Source of the DNA: Chitinophagaceae bacterium PMP191F | GTDB taxonomy: Bacteria > Bacteroidota > Bacteroidia > Chitinophagales > Chitinophagaceae | Assembly: GCA_001302245.1 (NCBI GenBank) | Contig: LGYU01000005.1 | Coordinates: 248,001 to 312,000 of the forward strand | Reading direction: 5' to 3' | Length of the DNA: 64,000 nucleotides | Shown here: piece after piece, positions 39,017 through 48,414 of the stretch | Numbering within the stretch: position 1 is the stretch's first letter | Layout: each line of letters begins with the position of its first letter | Made by a program: the position numbers and the translations under genes | Notes under the pieces: model-generated | What the model was told of the DNA's origin: nothing | The model's database searches: none | What the model saw: only the letters and a program-made list of their open reading frames with translations

Positions 39017-39698
39017 TACAAACGATATATTTATCATTATACCCTGTTTTAACGAACAGCACAGCATTGTCAATGTGGTTAACAACCTGTTGCAACAGGG
39101 CTATAAACGTATTGTGGTGGTAGATGATGGTTCTGCTGAATCATTACAGACAGTACTGCAACATATGCCGGTAGTATACATTCGTCACGCAGCCAACCTG
39201 GGACAGGGGGCCTCGCTGCAAACAGGTTTTGAATATGCCTGCATGCACCGGGCATTGTTTGCAGTAACCTTCGATGCAGACGGGCAACACCAGGCTATGG
39301 ATATTCCCGCATTGCTGGAGCCGCTGTTATCCGGCAAAGCTGATGTAACCCTGGGATCCAGGTTTATGGAAAAGAACCCTTCCGCAATGCCATCATCAAA
39401 AAAAATAGTGCTGCAACTGGCCCGGTTCATCAACCTGTTGTTTTCGGGTATTCTGCTCAGTGATGCACACAACGGATTACGCGCCTTCAACCAAAAAGCA
39501 TTGCGTACCATTGCCATTACTGAAAACCGCATGGCACATGCCTCTGAAATTCTGTTCGAAATCAGAAAGCATCAACTACAGGTACAGGAAGTTCCCGTAC
39601 AGGTATTGTACACCGACTATTCCCTGCAGAAAGGTCAATCTGCTTTTGACAGCATTAAAATTTTATTTGATTTAGTTTTACATAAACTTTTCAGATGA
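39006..39698 (+). CDS. Family 2 glycosyltransferase, polyprenyl-phosphate sugar synthase type
   Basis: About 230 residues from a GTG at 39006; an ATG at 38970 would give 242 residues but overlap the upstream gene by 47 bases instead of 11. GT-A fold: FIIIPCFNEQHSIVNVVNNL, VVVDDGSAES, the catalytic FDADGQHQAMDIPALLEPL and LGSRFMEKNP. Then LLSGILLSDAHNGLRAFNQKAL with the conserved D-x-x-x-G-x-R-A/G-F motif of dolichyl-phosphate-mannose-synthase-like enzymes, and EVPVQVLYTDYS near the end. It probably loads a sugar from NDP-sugar onto undecaprenyl phosphate for the membrane transferase encoded before it. Confidence 0.88.
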   Translation: MNIDTNDIFIIIPCFNEQHSIVNVVNNLLQQGYKRIVVVDDGSAESLQTVLQHMPVVYIRHAANLGQGASLQTGFEYACMHRALFAVTFDADGQHQAMDIPALLEPLLSGKADVTLGSRFMEKNPSAMPSSKKIVLQLARFINLLFSGILLSDAHNGLRAFNQKALRTIAITENRMAHASEILFEIRKHQLQVQEVPVQVLYTDYSLQKGQSAFDSIKILFDLVLHKLFR

Positions 39699-40054
39699 AC
39701 AATATTCAACTGGTTTTACTAACAGGGGTGGCCTTTATAGGCTTTTACTTTATTGTCCGGTTGAAAAAAAGGCTGCTGGATATCCTGTTCCTGCTTGCGC
39801 TGGTAGCAACGGCCATGGTATTCATCATCTGGCCCGACATGACCACCAGGCTGGCAAAGTTCCTGGGTGTTGGCCGTGGCGCCGATCTGGTATTTTACGT
39901 CAGTATCCTGATCTTCTGGTTTGTGATCCTGAAACTGTATGTGCGTATGCGTAAGCTGGAACAAACGTTTACTGAACTGATCAGGCAGGATGCTTTACAA
40001 AAGGCGCAACAATTTCCCCATACAACCTCATTACCCAATGACAAGCAGCGATAG
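39695..40054 (+). CDS. DUF2304 membrane protein
   Basis: A 119-residue protein overlapping the GT2 stop by four bases (ATGA). Three membrane helices: about 4-21, 28-46 and 66-86. The loop TTRLAKFLGVGRGADLVFYVSILIFW is the signature of DUF2304, which is found next to GT2 enzymes in many bacteria. The C-terminal helix RKLEQTFTELIRQDAL is a likely coiled coil. The function is unknown; a role in anchoring or flipping for the lipid-linked sugar synthase is a reasonable guess from context. Confidence 0.85.
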   Translation: MNNIQLVLLTGVAFIGFYFIVRLKKRLLDILFLLALVATAMVFIIWPDMTTRLAKFLGVGRGADLVFYVSILIFWFVILKLYVRMRKLEQTFTELIRQDALQKAQQFPHTTSLPNDKQR

Positions 40055-40763
40055 CCTTGAGCGCATCAACCCGGATGCACTTGAATTGAATGAAGCAACA
40101 GGCGATCAGTCATTGCAATTGCACCTGGAACGTTATCATTATGCCGGAAAACATCTTATACCGGGACCAGTTGCAGATGTGGCCTGTGGCGTTGGATACG
40201 GTAGCTACCTGCTGGCCACTCATTATACACAAAAAACTTCTATTACAGCCATTGACAATGATGCAGACGCTATTGCCATTGCGCATGAAAAATACAGTCA
40301 CCCATCTATTCGCTTTCTGCATACAGATGCTTTCACCTTCAGCAGCCCGGTAATGTTTAGCAATATTGTGTCGCTTGAAACCATTGAACATTTATCAGAT
40401 CCGGCTGCTTTTGTTCAGCACCTGATAACGCAACTAATACCTGGCGGACGTTTTATAGCCTCCGTTCCCGTTACCCCCTCTATGGATGCCAATCCTTATC
40501 ACTTACAAGATTTCACCATTGCCTCATTCAGAAAAATGATGCGCAATGCCGGGTTGAAAGAAGTGGATCATTTTATACAGGTACAACCTTATAATCCTTT
40601 TGCTATTGCAGGCCATAAGGAAGTCCGCAGTAAAGACCTGCGTAAGAACATTGCAGGCTATTACCTGCAACATCCGGGAAAATTCCTGTCACGTATCCGC
40701 TCATTACTTGTTGATGGATTCCGGAACAAATACCTGGTAGCGGTTTTTGAAAAATCATTATAA
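40038..40763 (+). CDS. Class I SAM-dependent methyltransferase
   Basis: A 241-residue enzyme, ATG overlapping the DUF2304 frame by 17 bases. Rossmann-like motifs: VADVACGVGYGSYLLA (SAM loop), ITAIDNDADAIAIAHEKY (acidic ribose binder), FLHTDAFTF, and FSNIVSLETIEHLSDPAAFV. The C-terminal half includes PGGRFIASVPVTPSMDANPYHLQDF. UbiE/COQ5-like fold with no specific substrate. Last gene of the four-gene surface-glycan operon, so it may methylate the sugar or its carrier. It converges on exbD with no bases between the stop codons. Confidence 0.82.
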   Translation: MTSSDSLERINPDALELNEATGDQSLQLHLERYHYAGKHLIPGPVADVACGVGYGSYLLATHYTQKTSITAIDNDADAIAIAHEKYSHPSIRFLHTDAFTFSSPVMFSNIVSLETIEHLSDPAAFVQHLITQLIPGGRFIASVPVTPSMDANPYHLQDFTIASFRKMMRNAGLKEVDHFIQVQPYNPFAIAGHKEVRSKDLRKNIAGYYLQHPGKFLSRIRSLLVDGFRNKYLVAVFEKSL

Positions 40764-41312
40764 CTACAGTTCAATATTTTTCATAGCCAGTATTGCTTTT
40801 TCTTCGCTGCTGATATCCGTTAGCACATACCGTGGTATTGAATTGATCAGCACTTCGTCCAGCAGGTTTACCACATTGCGGTAGCTGGATGCATACGCTG
40901 GTTTTACAATCATTATAAACTCTTTCTGATAACCGGGTCTTATACGCTGCATGGCGGTCTGCTTCTGTCGTATCAGATCACCAATGCCATTGTTTATATT
41001 ATAGCCAGTGTATCCAAACCGGCCGCTTTGCAATGCATCATCCAGTTGACCATGATAGTAAAAAATACAATCTCCTGCCAGTGGCATAATGGTCAGCGTA
41101 GCACTTTCTGCCGCTTTGCTACCCGGTCCCTCTGCCGGCATTATAAGCGGTAATACTTTAGGTGCCGACATGGTAGTGGTGAAAATGAAAAAGGTGATCA
41201 GCAGGAAACCGAGGTCAACCATGGGAGTAAGGTCTACACGTGTAGACCTTTTTTTACTTCGCCTGACACCGGCCCTGCGGGCATCAGCCGTATTGGTGTT
41301 CATTTCGGCCAT
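40764..41312 (-). CDS. ExbD-family biopolymer transporter
   Basis: A 182-residue protein of the TonB energy-coupling or Tol/TolR type. MAEMNTNTADARRAGVRRSKK is the basic cytoplasmic start common in this group, followed by the single membrane helix RVDLTPMVDLGFLLITFFIF with the proton-path Asp in TPMVDL, and a periplasmic domain. The start at 41312 is chosen because of this family N-terminus; the frame could open at 41393 but the extra 27 residues do not fit. Unusually, no ExbB or TonB gene is adjacent. Confidence 0.88.
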   Translation of the reverse strand: MAEMNTNTADARRAGVRRSKKRSTRVDLTPMVDLGFLLITFFIFTTTMSAPKVLPLIMPAEGPGSKAAESATLTIMPLAGDCIFYYHGQLDDALQSGRFGYTGYNINNGIGDLIRQKQTAMQRIRPGYQKEFIMIVKPAYASSYRNVVNLLDEVLINSIPRYVLTDISSEEKAILAMKNIEL

Positions 41313-41444
41313 ACTATTTTGCTTTTTGCTGAGATGCCGTGGCATAGTTTTTCCATACCTGTTAAAATCAGCCATAGCCCTGATGAACGTCATATCTGAA
41401 CTGCTATGCAGCTGGTAATTTTAATTGTCCAAAAAAAGCAGCAT

Positions 41445-42266
41445 ATGAAAAGGATACTTGTTCCCACCGACTTTTCACCGGTTTCACTCAATGCAGTGAA
41501 CTATGCTATTGACATGGCTAAATCTATCAGTGCAGATATTCTGCTGGTACACATGTACCAGTTGCCGGTTCCTTATACTGATGTGCCGGTTACCGCTTTA
41601 CCATACGATGAAATAAAGAAATCTGCAGAAGACCGCGTAGAAGAACTAAAAACGCATATTGTGCAGGTTACAGCCGGTGCATTGACCGTATATACAGAAG
41701 CAAGACTGGGCGATACTGTAGATGAACTGGAAAGGCTTTGTGAATCAGTACATCCTTTTGCTGTGGTAATGGGTACGAAGGGCAGCAGCGGCCTGGAAAG
41801 ACTGTTTTTAGGCAGTACTTCACTCACTGCCATCCGTCATCTGAAATACCCAGTAATTGTGGTACCTGCTGAAACCAGCTATAAGGCCATCCGGAAAATA
41901 GGGCTTGCCTGCGATTTCAAGGATGTGGCGGAATCAACACCGATTGATTTTGTTAAAAGTATTGTGCAGGAATTTGATGCAGAACTGCACATCCTGAATG
42001 TGGAGAACTATAAGGATGATCCTAAAGATATTGCACAGGAGTCTGCTTATCTCGAATCGCTATTGGGGAATATTGTACCCACATACCATTTCCTGGAAGC
42101 AGAGCACGTAGCAGAAGGCATTACACAGTTTGCAGAACAACATCAACTGGACATGATCATGGTTATTCCAAAGAAGCATCACTTGCTGGAAAGCATTTTC
42201 CGCACAAGCAACAGCAAGGAGTTTTTACAACAGTCGCATATTCCTATTGTAGCAATACACGATTAA
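41445..42266 (+). CDS. Universal stress protein, two Usp domains
   Basis: A 273-residue cytoplasmic protein of two fused Usp folds. Domain 1 (about 1-145) begins MKRILVPTDFSPVSLNAVNYA and carries the ATP-binding pattern GTKGSSGLERLFLGST with the G-2x-G-9x-G spacing. Domain 2 (about 150-273) ends IPKKHHLLESIFRTSNSKEFLQQSHIPIVAI and lacks that pattern, so only domain 1 is likely to bind ATP. ATG 41445 gives the usual N-terminus; a farther start at 41406 is less likely. Closed by a strong bidirectional terminator shared with asnS. Confidence 0.9.
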   Translation: MKRILVPTDFSPVSLNAVNYAIDMAKSISADILLVHMYQLPVPYTDVPVTALPYDEIKKSAEDRVEELKTHIVQVTAGALTVYTEARLGDTVDELERLCESVHPFAVVMGTKGSSGLERLFLGSTSLTAIRHLKYPVIVVPAETSYKAIRKIGLACDFKDVAESTPIDFVKSIVQEFDAELHILNVENYKDDPKDIAQESAYLESLLGNIVPTYHFLEAEHVAEGITQFAEQHQLDMIMVIPKKHHLLESIFRTSNSKEFLQQSHIPIVAIHD

Positions 42267-42281
42267 TTACGATCAATAAAA

Positions 42282-42335
42282 AGGGATTTAGTGAAAACAG
42301 CAACGTAGGTTGCACCAATCACTAAATCCCTCTTT
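42282..42335. terminator. Bidirectional terminator between usp and asnS
   Basis: A perfect 12-base-pair outer stem AGGGATTTAGTG / CACTAAATCCCT, with a small inner hairpin GCAAC-GTAG-GTTGC in the loop. A T-rich tail follows on the plus strand (CTTTTATTT) and an A run precedes it for the minus strand. Confidence 0.8.
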
Positions 42336-42347
42336 TATTTCTTTAAA

Positions 42348-43787
42348 TTAAAACTCTGCACTCTTCGGTGTTCTGGGGAAAGCAATTACATCACGAATGT
42401 TTGTCATACCTGTTACAAACAATACCATTCTTTCAAAGCCCAGTCCAAAACCAGCATGGGGCACACTACCAAAACGGCGGGTATCGAGATACCACCACAT
42501 TTCTTCTACCGGAATATGCATTTCAGTCATTCTAGCTTCCAGCTTCTCCAAACGCTCTTCACGTTGTGAACCACCTACAATTTCACCAATACCCGGTGCC
42601 AGGATATCCATAGCGGCTACGGTTTTACCATCCTCATTCTGACGCATATAAAACGCCTTGATATCTTTGGGATAGTTGGTAACGATTACGGGTTTTTTGA
42701 AATGCTTCTCTACGAGGTAGCGTTCGTGCTCGCTCTGCATATCAATACCCCATTTTACTTCGTACTGGAATTTCTTTTTCTTGTACGCGGGTGATTGCAG
42801 TAAAACATCGATCGCCTCTGTATAGGTAATGCGCTCAAATTTGTTGTTCACCACAAATTCCAGTTTCTCTATCAGCCCCATCTCACTGCGTTTGTCCTGT
42901 GGTAGTGCTTTTTCTTCTTCTTCCAGTCGCTGAGCCAGGAACTCAAGATCTTCGCGGTTGTGCTCCATCACATAGCGGATCAGGTACTGAATGAATTCTT
43001 CTGCAAGATTCATATTGTCTTCCAGGTCGTAGAACGCCATTTCGGGTTCAATCATCCAGAACTCTGCCAGGTGACGGGCGGTATTGGAATTTTCGGCCCT
43101 GAAAGTAGGTCCGAACGTATAGATCTCACTAAAGGCCATTGCTGCCAGTTCTCCTTCCAGTTGACCACTCACTGTCAGGTTGGTAGCTCGACCAAAAAAA
43201 TCTTCTTTAAAATCAATACTGCCGTCTTCATTCCGGGGCGGATTATCGAAAGGGAGGGTGGTTACACGGAACATTTCACCGGCACCTTCAGCATCACTGG
43301 CCGTTACAATAGGCGTGTGCATGTATACAAAGCCCTTTTCATTGTAAAACTTATGAATGGCAAATGCCAGGGCATGTCGTACACGGAATACCGCTCCGAA
43401 AGTATTGGTACGGAAACGCAGGTGCGCCTTTTCGCGCAGGTATTCCAGGCTGGGGCGGTTCTTTAATTGCAGCGGATATTTTTCTGGGTCGCAATCACCC
43501 AGTATTTCAAGGGTCTTTGCTTTTATCTCTATTTTCTGCCCTTTTCCCTGTGAAGGCACTACTTCACCGGTAACTTTTAAAGAAGCACCGGGCGTGATCC
43601 TTTTCTGGGTTGCTTCGTCCAGCATACCCAGTTCTGCTACAACCTGCAGGTTATTATTGGTAGAGCCGTCATTCAGGGCAATAAACTGGTTGTTGCGGAA
43701 AGTGCGTACCCAACCCATGACTGTTACTTCGTGGCCCGTTTGTTCGGAGGCCAGCAGCTCTTTTACTTTTACTCTTGTATTGAACAT
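42348..43787 (-). CDS. asnS: Asparaginyl-tRNA synthetase
   Basis: A 479-residue class II aminoacyl-tRNA synthetase. OB-fold anticodon-binding domain (about 1-120: [23 protein letters not shown]), then the catalytic core with motif 1 around [20 protein letters not shown], motif 2 [26 protein letters not shown] and motif 3 [15 protein letters not shown]. The [11 protein letters not shown] segment and [10 protein letters not shown] distinguish it from AspS. ATG 43787 is used; the frame opens at 43874 but the -7 box at 43811-43818 lies between. Length agrees with E. coli AsnS (466). Confidence 0.97.
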   Translation of the reverse strand: MFNTRVKVKELLASEQTGHEVTVMGWVRTFRNNQFIALNDGSTNNNLQVVAELGMLDEATQKRITPGASLKVTGEVVPSQGKGQKIEIKAKTLEILGDCDPEKYPLQLKNRPSLEYLREKAHLRFRTNTFGAVFRVRHALAFAIHKFYNEKGFVYMHTPIVTASDAEGAGEMFRVTTLPFDNPPRNEDGSIDFKEDFFGRATNLTVSGQLEGELAAMAFSEIYTFGPTFRAENSNTARHLAEFWMIEPEMAFYDLEDNMNLAEEFIQYLIRYVMEHNREDLEFLAQRLEEEEKALPQDKRSEMGLIEKLEFVVNNKFERITYTEAIDVLLQSPAYKKKKFQYEVKWGIDMQSEHERYLVEKHFKKPVIVTNYPKDIKAFYMRQNEDGKTVAAMDILAPGIGEIVGGSQREERLEKLEARMTEMHIPVEEMWWYLDTRRFGSVPHAGFGLGFERMVLFVTGMTNIRDVIAFPRTPKSAEF

Positions 43788-43810
43788 AACCTGCAAAAAT
43801 TTTAGGACGG

Positions 43811-43818
43811 CAAAGATA
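43811..43818 (-). promoter_or_regulatory. -7 box TATCTTTG for asnS
   Basis: Match to TAnnTTTG on the minus strand, about 24 bases before ATG 43787. No TTG at the canonical distance. Confidence 0.45.
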
Positions 43819-43962
43819 AGCATTGCTGTTACTTCAGGCGCGCACTGCGGCAAAAGAAAACCTTTTAATAGCACGGAAAACTGGCTGTTTTACCTGTACA
43901 TTTTATAAATCGGTATATTGCCAGTAGGTTAATATGCAATTCATCAATTCCGGCACATCATT

Positions 43963-44943
43963 ATGAAAGTTGCTTTTTTCTCTACTCAATCATACGACAG
44001 GGAATACTTCAACCGTCACAACGGCACACATGAGCTGGTGTTTTTTGACGTGCCGCTGAATGCCCAAACCGTTTTGCTGGCTGCCGGTTTTAAAGCCGTC
44101 TGCGTATTCGTAAATGACCAGTTGCCCGCAAGCATTATAGCCAAACTGGCTGAACAGGGGATACAACTGATCGCCCTGCGCTGTGCCGGTTATAACAATG
44201 TAGACCTGAATGCAGCTGCACAACACCATATTAGCGTGGTGCGCGTGCCCGCTTATTCGCCCTATGCCGTGGCTGAACATGCCGTTACTTTGATACTGAC
44301 ACTCAACCGCAAAACTCACAAAGCATATAACCGGGTACGTGAAGGAAATTTTTCACTGGAAAAACTTACCGGGTTCGATCTGCATGGTAAAACAGTAGGT
44401 GTTATCGGGACGGGTAAGATCGGTGAAATATTCAGCGGCATTATGCAGGGTTTTGGCTGCCGTGTACTGGCCTTTGATGTAATTGCCAATAAACACCTGG
44501 AATCGCAGGGCATTGAATACCTGCCCCTGGTGCAGATGCTGCCACAGTGCGACATTATTTCGCTGCATTGCCCGCTGAACGATCAAACCCGTCATCTTAT
44601 CAATGAGCATACATTGCGGATGATGAAAAAAGGGTCCATGCTGATCAATACCAGTCGTGGCGCTCTTATTGACACTCCTGCCGCCATTGAAGCTCTTAAA
44701 AAGGGCCACCTGGGTTATCTGGGTATTGATGTGTATGAACAGGAAGAAAAGCTTTTTTTCTACAATTTGTCCGAAGAAATTATTGAAGATGACACCATTA
44801 TGCGACTGATGAGCTTTCCCAATGTGCTGATCACCGCCCACCAGGGATTTTTTACCGCAGAGGCCTTAACCCAGATCGCGTGCACCACACTTCAGAATAT
44901 CAGCGATTTTGAAGCGGGTAAAACGCTGGCAAACAAACTGTAA
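43963..44943 (+). CDS. D-2-hydroxyacid dehydrogenase, LdhA-like
   Basis: A 326-residue NAD-dependent dehydrogenase. The substrate domain begins MKVAFFSTQSYDREYF and includes LRCAGYNNVDLNAA. The NAD domain has GVIGTGKIGEIFSGIM, VLAFDVIANKHL and LHCPLNDQTRHLIN. Catalytic residues are Arg in INTSRGALIDT, the following Glu in DVYEQEEKLFF, and His in VLITAHQGFFT. The pattern is that of fermentative D-lactate dehydrogenase (pyruvate to D-lactate), but the 2-hydroxyacid family is broad. Single gene. Confidence 0.88.
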   Translation: MKVAFFSTQSYDREYFNRHNGTHELVFFDVPLNAQTVLLAAGFKAVCVFVNDQLPASIIAKLAEQGIQLIALRCAGYNNVDLNAAAQHHISVVRVPAYSPYAVAEHAVTLILTLNRKTHKAYNRVREGNFSLEKLTGFDLHGKTVGVIGTGKIGEIFSGIMQGFGCRVLAFDVIANKHLESQGIEYLPLVQMLPQCDIISLHCPLNDQTRHLINEHTLRMMKKGSMLINTSRGALIDTPAAIEALKKGHLGYLGIDVYEQEEKLFFYNLSEEIIEDDTIMRLMSFPNVLITAHQGFFTAEALTQIACTTLQNISDFEAGKTLANKL

Positions 44944-45097
44944 AAAGCTTAAAAATCTGCCCTTTCTTCTGACAGAATCAATTGTTTATCAGTTTATTTT
45001 GTGTAATCTGCTCCTATTGTCTTTTTTCCCGTTCCGGGTTCATACGCCGCTCTTACGGTTTTATCCAAAATCGTAACAGGGCATAAAAGCATATTGG

Positions 45098-45105
45098 TAA
45101 ATTTG
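45098..45105 (+). promoter_or_regulatory. -7 box TAAATTTG for feoB
   Basis: Match to TAnnTTTG, 44 bases before the feoB ATG. No TTG at 19-21 bases upstream. No Fur box was identified by eye. Confidence 0.5.
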
Positions 45106-45149
45106 CCACTTTGCCCTACCCGGCGTCATAGAGAAACAGGTATTTCGTA

Positions 45150-47267
45150 ATGGTTAAGACTATACAAATCGGTTTGGTTGGAAACCCCAATAGTGGAAAA
45201 AGCTCTCTTTTTAATGTACTCACGGGTCTAAACCAGAAAGTAGGAAACTTTCCCGGCGTAACGGTTGATAAAAAGACCGGCGAATGTGCTATTTCCCCGG
45301 CATTAACTGCCAGTATCATTGACTTGCCCGGAACTTACAGCTTATATCCCCGTCGTGAAGATGAATGGGTGGCCTATCGCGTGCTGATGCAGCAGGACAA
45401 ACAGGTGCACCCCGAAATGGTGGTACTGATTGCCGACGCCAGCAACCTGAAACGTAACCTGCTTTTCGCCTCGCAGATCATTGACCTGAAAATACCGGTG
45501 GTAATTGGCCTTACCATGATGGATATTGCCCGCAAAAAAGATATCCATATAGATGTTGCCGCACTGGAAAGGGAACTTGGCGTACCTGTTATTCCCATCA
45601 ACCCGCGTAGGAATAAGGGGGTCCCTGCACTGAAAAAAGCCATTGAGCAAACAGCACAACATCTTTATAAAACCCCCGCACGCGATTTCATCAACAATGG
45701 TGCGCTGGCCAATGACGCAGTAACTGACATAAAAAAACTGCTACCCGATCTGAGCGATTACCGCGCCATTCACTATCTCATCAATCATGAATCTTTTTCA
45801 CTGGACAATACCACACAGCAAAAAATAGAAAGCATTGAACAGGCCCATAACTTTAATCATACCAAAACGCAGGCGGAAGAGATCCTGCAGCGCTACCAGC
45901 GTATCGGTGGCATTTTGAAACAAACCGTTTCTGAACCTTCGCCACTGGAAAAATCACTGTTCACAGAAAAACTTGACAACCTGCTACTTCATCGCCGCTG
46001 GGGTTACCTGATACTGCTGGCTGTGCTGTTCCTGTTGTTCCAATGTGTTTTCTGGCTGGCCGAATATCCCATGAACTTTATTGACTGGGGATTTTCAACA
46101 CTCAGCGGCTGGTTCAGCAGTATATTGCCAACCACCTGGTGGAGTGATCTGTTTGTGAATGGTTTACTAGCCGGCTTAGGCGGTATTCTTGTATTTATAC
46201 CACAGATCATGATCCTGTTTGGTCTTATTACCATACTGGAAGATACCGGTTATATGGCCCGCATCAGCTTTCTTACCGACAAGCTTATGCGTAAAGTAGG
46301 ACTGAATGGCAAAAGTGTAATGCCTATGATCAGTGGGTTTGCCTGCGCAGTACCTGCCGTAATGAGTGCGCGTAACATCGAAAATAAAAAAGAACGTCTG
46401 CTTACCATTCTCATCACCCCATTGATGAGCTGCAGTGCGCGTTTGCCGGTATACACCATCCTGATAGGATTGGTAATTCCCAAAAAGATGTTCTTTGGTT
46501 TTCTTGGTTTGCAGGGATTGGTAATGATGGGGTTGTACCTGCTGGGACTGGTAATGGCATTGGTGGTATCCTATGTAGCCAAATGGTTCATCAAAATACA
46601 GGAAAAAAGCTTTTTCATTCTTGAATTGCCGGTATATCGCTCTCCCCGCTGGAAAAATGTGGTGGTAACTATGATCAGCAAGGCCAAGATATTTGTAGTG
46701 GATGCCGGTAGGGTGATCATTGTTATCAGTCTTATTCTATGGGCACTCAGCACCTATGGTCCAAAAGACAAGATGCATGCAGTAGAAGATCATTATGAAC
46801 AACTGGTAAAAGCTAATCCTGCGGATGAAGCAGAATTGAACCGGCAGAAAAATACCGAACTGCTGGCCAACTCCTATGCTGGTATACTGGGCAAAAGCAT
46901 TGAACCAGCCATTCAGCCGCTTGGCTTTGACTGGAAGATCGGCATTGCCCTGATCACCTCTTTTGCCGCACGTGAAGTTTTTGTAGGCACTATGGCAACG
47001 CTGTACAGTGTGGAAGAGAGCGATGATGATCAATCCACTTTAATGCAGAAAATGCAGTCTGCCACCCGGCCAGACGGCACCAAAGTATATACGCTCGCTT
47101 CTGGTCTATCATTAATGGTATTTTATGTATTTGCCATGCAGTGTATGAGCACCCTGGCCATTGTAAAACGTGAAACCCGTAGCTGGAAATGGCCGCTTAT
47201 CCAGTTGGTGTATATGACAGGACTGGCCTATATAATGAGCCTGCTGGTTTTTCAATTGTTTAAATAA
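45150..47267 (+). CDS. feoB: Ferrous iron transporter FeoB
   Basis: A 705-residue Fe(II) importer. The N-terminal G domain has G1 GLVGNPNSGKSSLFN, a switch region with the conserved Thr in GVTVDKKTG, G3 DLPGTYSLYP, and a G4-position segment of the FeoB type (LTMMDIARKKD instead of strict NKxD). A helical GDI-like segment (about 170-270) follows, then about eight membrane helices with the gate motifs SGFACAVPAVMSARNI and PLMSCSARLPVY. No feoA precedes it and none is fused, which is less common. The start fits FeoB and a -7 box lies just upstream. Confidence 0.95.
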   Translation: MVKTIQIGLVGNPNSGKSSLFNVLTGLNQKVGNFPGVTVDKKTGECAISPALTASIIDLPGTYSLYPRREDEWVAYRVLMQQDKQVHPEMVVLIADASNLKRNLLFASQIIDLKIPVVIGLTMMDIARKKDIHIDVAALERELGVPVIPINPRRNKGVPALKKAIEQTAQHLYKTPARDFINNGALANDAVTDIKKLLPDLSDYRAIHYLINHESFSLDNTTQQKIESIEQAHNFNHTKTQAEEILQRYQRIGGILKQTVSEPSPLEKSLFTEKLDNLLLHRRWGYLILLAVLFLLFQCVFWLAEYPMNFIDWGFSTLSGWFSSILPTTWWSDLFVNGLLAGLGGILVFIPQIMILFGLITILEDTGYMARISFLTDKLMRKVGLNGKSVMPMISGFACAVPAVMSARNIENKKERLLTILITPLMSCSARLPVYTILIGLVIPKKMFFGFLGLQGLVMMGLYLLGLVMALVVSYVAKWFIKIQEKSFFILELPVYRSPRWKNVVVTMISKAKIFVVDAGRVIIVISLILWALSTYGPKDKMHAVEDHYEQLVKANPADEAELNRQKNTELLANSYAGILGKSIEPAIQPLGFDWKIGIALITSFAAREVFVGTMATLYSVEESDDDQSTLMQKMQSATRPDGTKVYTLASGLSLMVFYVFAMQCMSTLAIVKRETRSWKWPLIQLVYMTGLAYIMSLLVFQLFK

Positions 47268-47419
47268 CCCGGTTAAATAGAAAAGGTATAAGGAACTTCC
47301 GAAAACAAGGGCATATTAATGCCAGTCATAATATGATTAGTGATTTACCGTGATTTTTGCCTTCCGCTGCAACAAACTGATGCCTTTCCGCGTTGGTGAT
47401 GTACTCAAAATCCATACCC

Positions 47420-48058
47420 ATGAAAAAAACAGCACTTGTTGTTTTTGCAGGATTGTGTTGTCTTATTACCACTGCCCAGGTTCAGCCTGCGCGCTACCAC
47501 TACACTGAAGAATTTTACTTTGTAAAAGAAATAACCGTTACTGCCTGGCAGGGCAAAAATTTCCGTTATGAAATTGCCGTACAATCACAGGCAGCGGACA
47601 GTCTTTCGCAGGTACGCATACATGGTATTGCTGCCGGCAGCGGAAAAGACGATTTTATCAACAGCCGTTACACCGTTGAATCGCGCCAGGAACAGGACTG
47701 GACCATTTATACCGTGATCGGTTCCGTTCAGCCCAATGCCAAACGCCTGTGGTTTTATGCCGCAGTAAATGGCAATGGAAAATTCTATTTTGACGATGTA
47801 AGCTTTTACATTGAAGAGCAAAAAGGGCACTGGAAACAACTACAGTTAAGCAATCCATCTTTTGAAGAAAGCAAGGCCGATATTTTCAGCGGTTATTATG
47901 TCAACAATCGCAGGTCATCTACCGTACAAACCAGTTTAAACCGGGAAGTGGTAAAAACCGGCAAACAATCGCTGATGGTGCAGACCTTCAATGCTACGCC
48001 GGTAGCAAACCCCGGGTTCAACCGTGATCTTACCAAATACCAGGACGAAAAAAAATAA
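47420..48058 (+). CDS. Exported protein with partial lectin-like modules
   Basis: A 212-residue protein with a signal peptide (MKKTALVVFAGLCCLITTAQ). The first part (about 25-130) reads as the end of a beta-sandwich: AVNGNGKFYFDDVSFYIEEQKG. The second (about 135-205) reads as the beginning of another: NPSFEESKADIFSGYYVNN...VVKTGKQSLMVQTF, then stops after a polar tail. The same two halves are found in the N-terminal module of the S41 peptidase at 49613 (DMENFNSTTGLPVNW...HGKYALSI and MWMDNLMVTVDG). It therefore looks like a stand-alone or truncated carbohydrate-binding-like region of an S41-type protein. An upstream TTG at 47393 is unlikely. Confidence 0.65.
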   Translation: MKKTALVVFAGLCCLITTAQVQPARYHYTEEFYFVKEITVTAWQGKNFRYEIAVQSQAADSLSQVRIHGIAAGSGKDDFINSRYTVESRQEQDWTIYTVIGSVQPNAKRLWFYAAVNGNGKFYFDDVSFYIEEQKGHWKQLQLSNPSFEESKADIFSGYYVNNRRSSTVQTSLNREVVKTGKQSLMVQTFNATPVANPGFNRDLTKYQDEKK

Positions 48059-48103
48059 GCAAGGATATAAAGATAGTAACGGACGAATGGACATAGAAAA
48101 GTA

Positions 48104-48134
48104 AAAGGAGCTCATAAGAGCTCCTTTCTTTTTT
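48104..48134 (+). terminator. Terminator downstream of the lectin-like gene
   Basis: A perfect 10-base-pair stem AAAGGAGCTC / GAGCTCCTTT with loop ATAA, followed by CTTTTTT. Confidence 0.85.
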
Positions 48135-48414
48135 CCAATACCCATGAAAATAACCGTCCGACTAACTATTTATGATGGATGCATCCTGATACCTGCAAGT
48201 ATATAAGATGCGATCCTTTTCATTTTTTCATAAACCGGCAATGTTTTTAACCGGCTTTACATTATAGACGTAAAAATGGCGCAAAGGCTTGTTATAGAAA
48301 TCCTAATACAAATACCGTCACACGGCTTTAACAAATTGTACACCTTTGGTGTAAAAGCGGCAGCCGATATGATACAGAAACCGTAGCTTTCGTTAACGAT
48401 CAAAAAAAACTTCT
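48135..48414. other. Non-coding gap before the NTF2-like gene
   Basis: About 280 bases without a credible frame. It contains the short palindrome ACACC-TTT-GGTGT near 48342, close to where a promoter for the next gene is expected (TAGCTTTC, one base off the -7 consensus, is at 48384-48391). Nothing else is seen. Confidence 0.4.

Noticed and set aside
45000-45149. Fur box before feoB
   Set aside because: No 19-base dyad resembling GATAATGATAATCATTATC could be found by eye.
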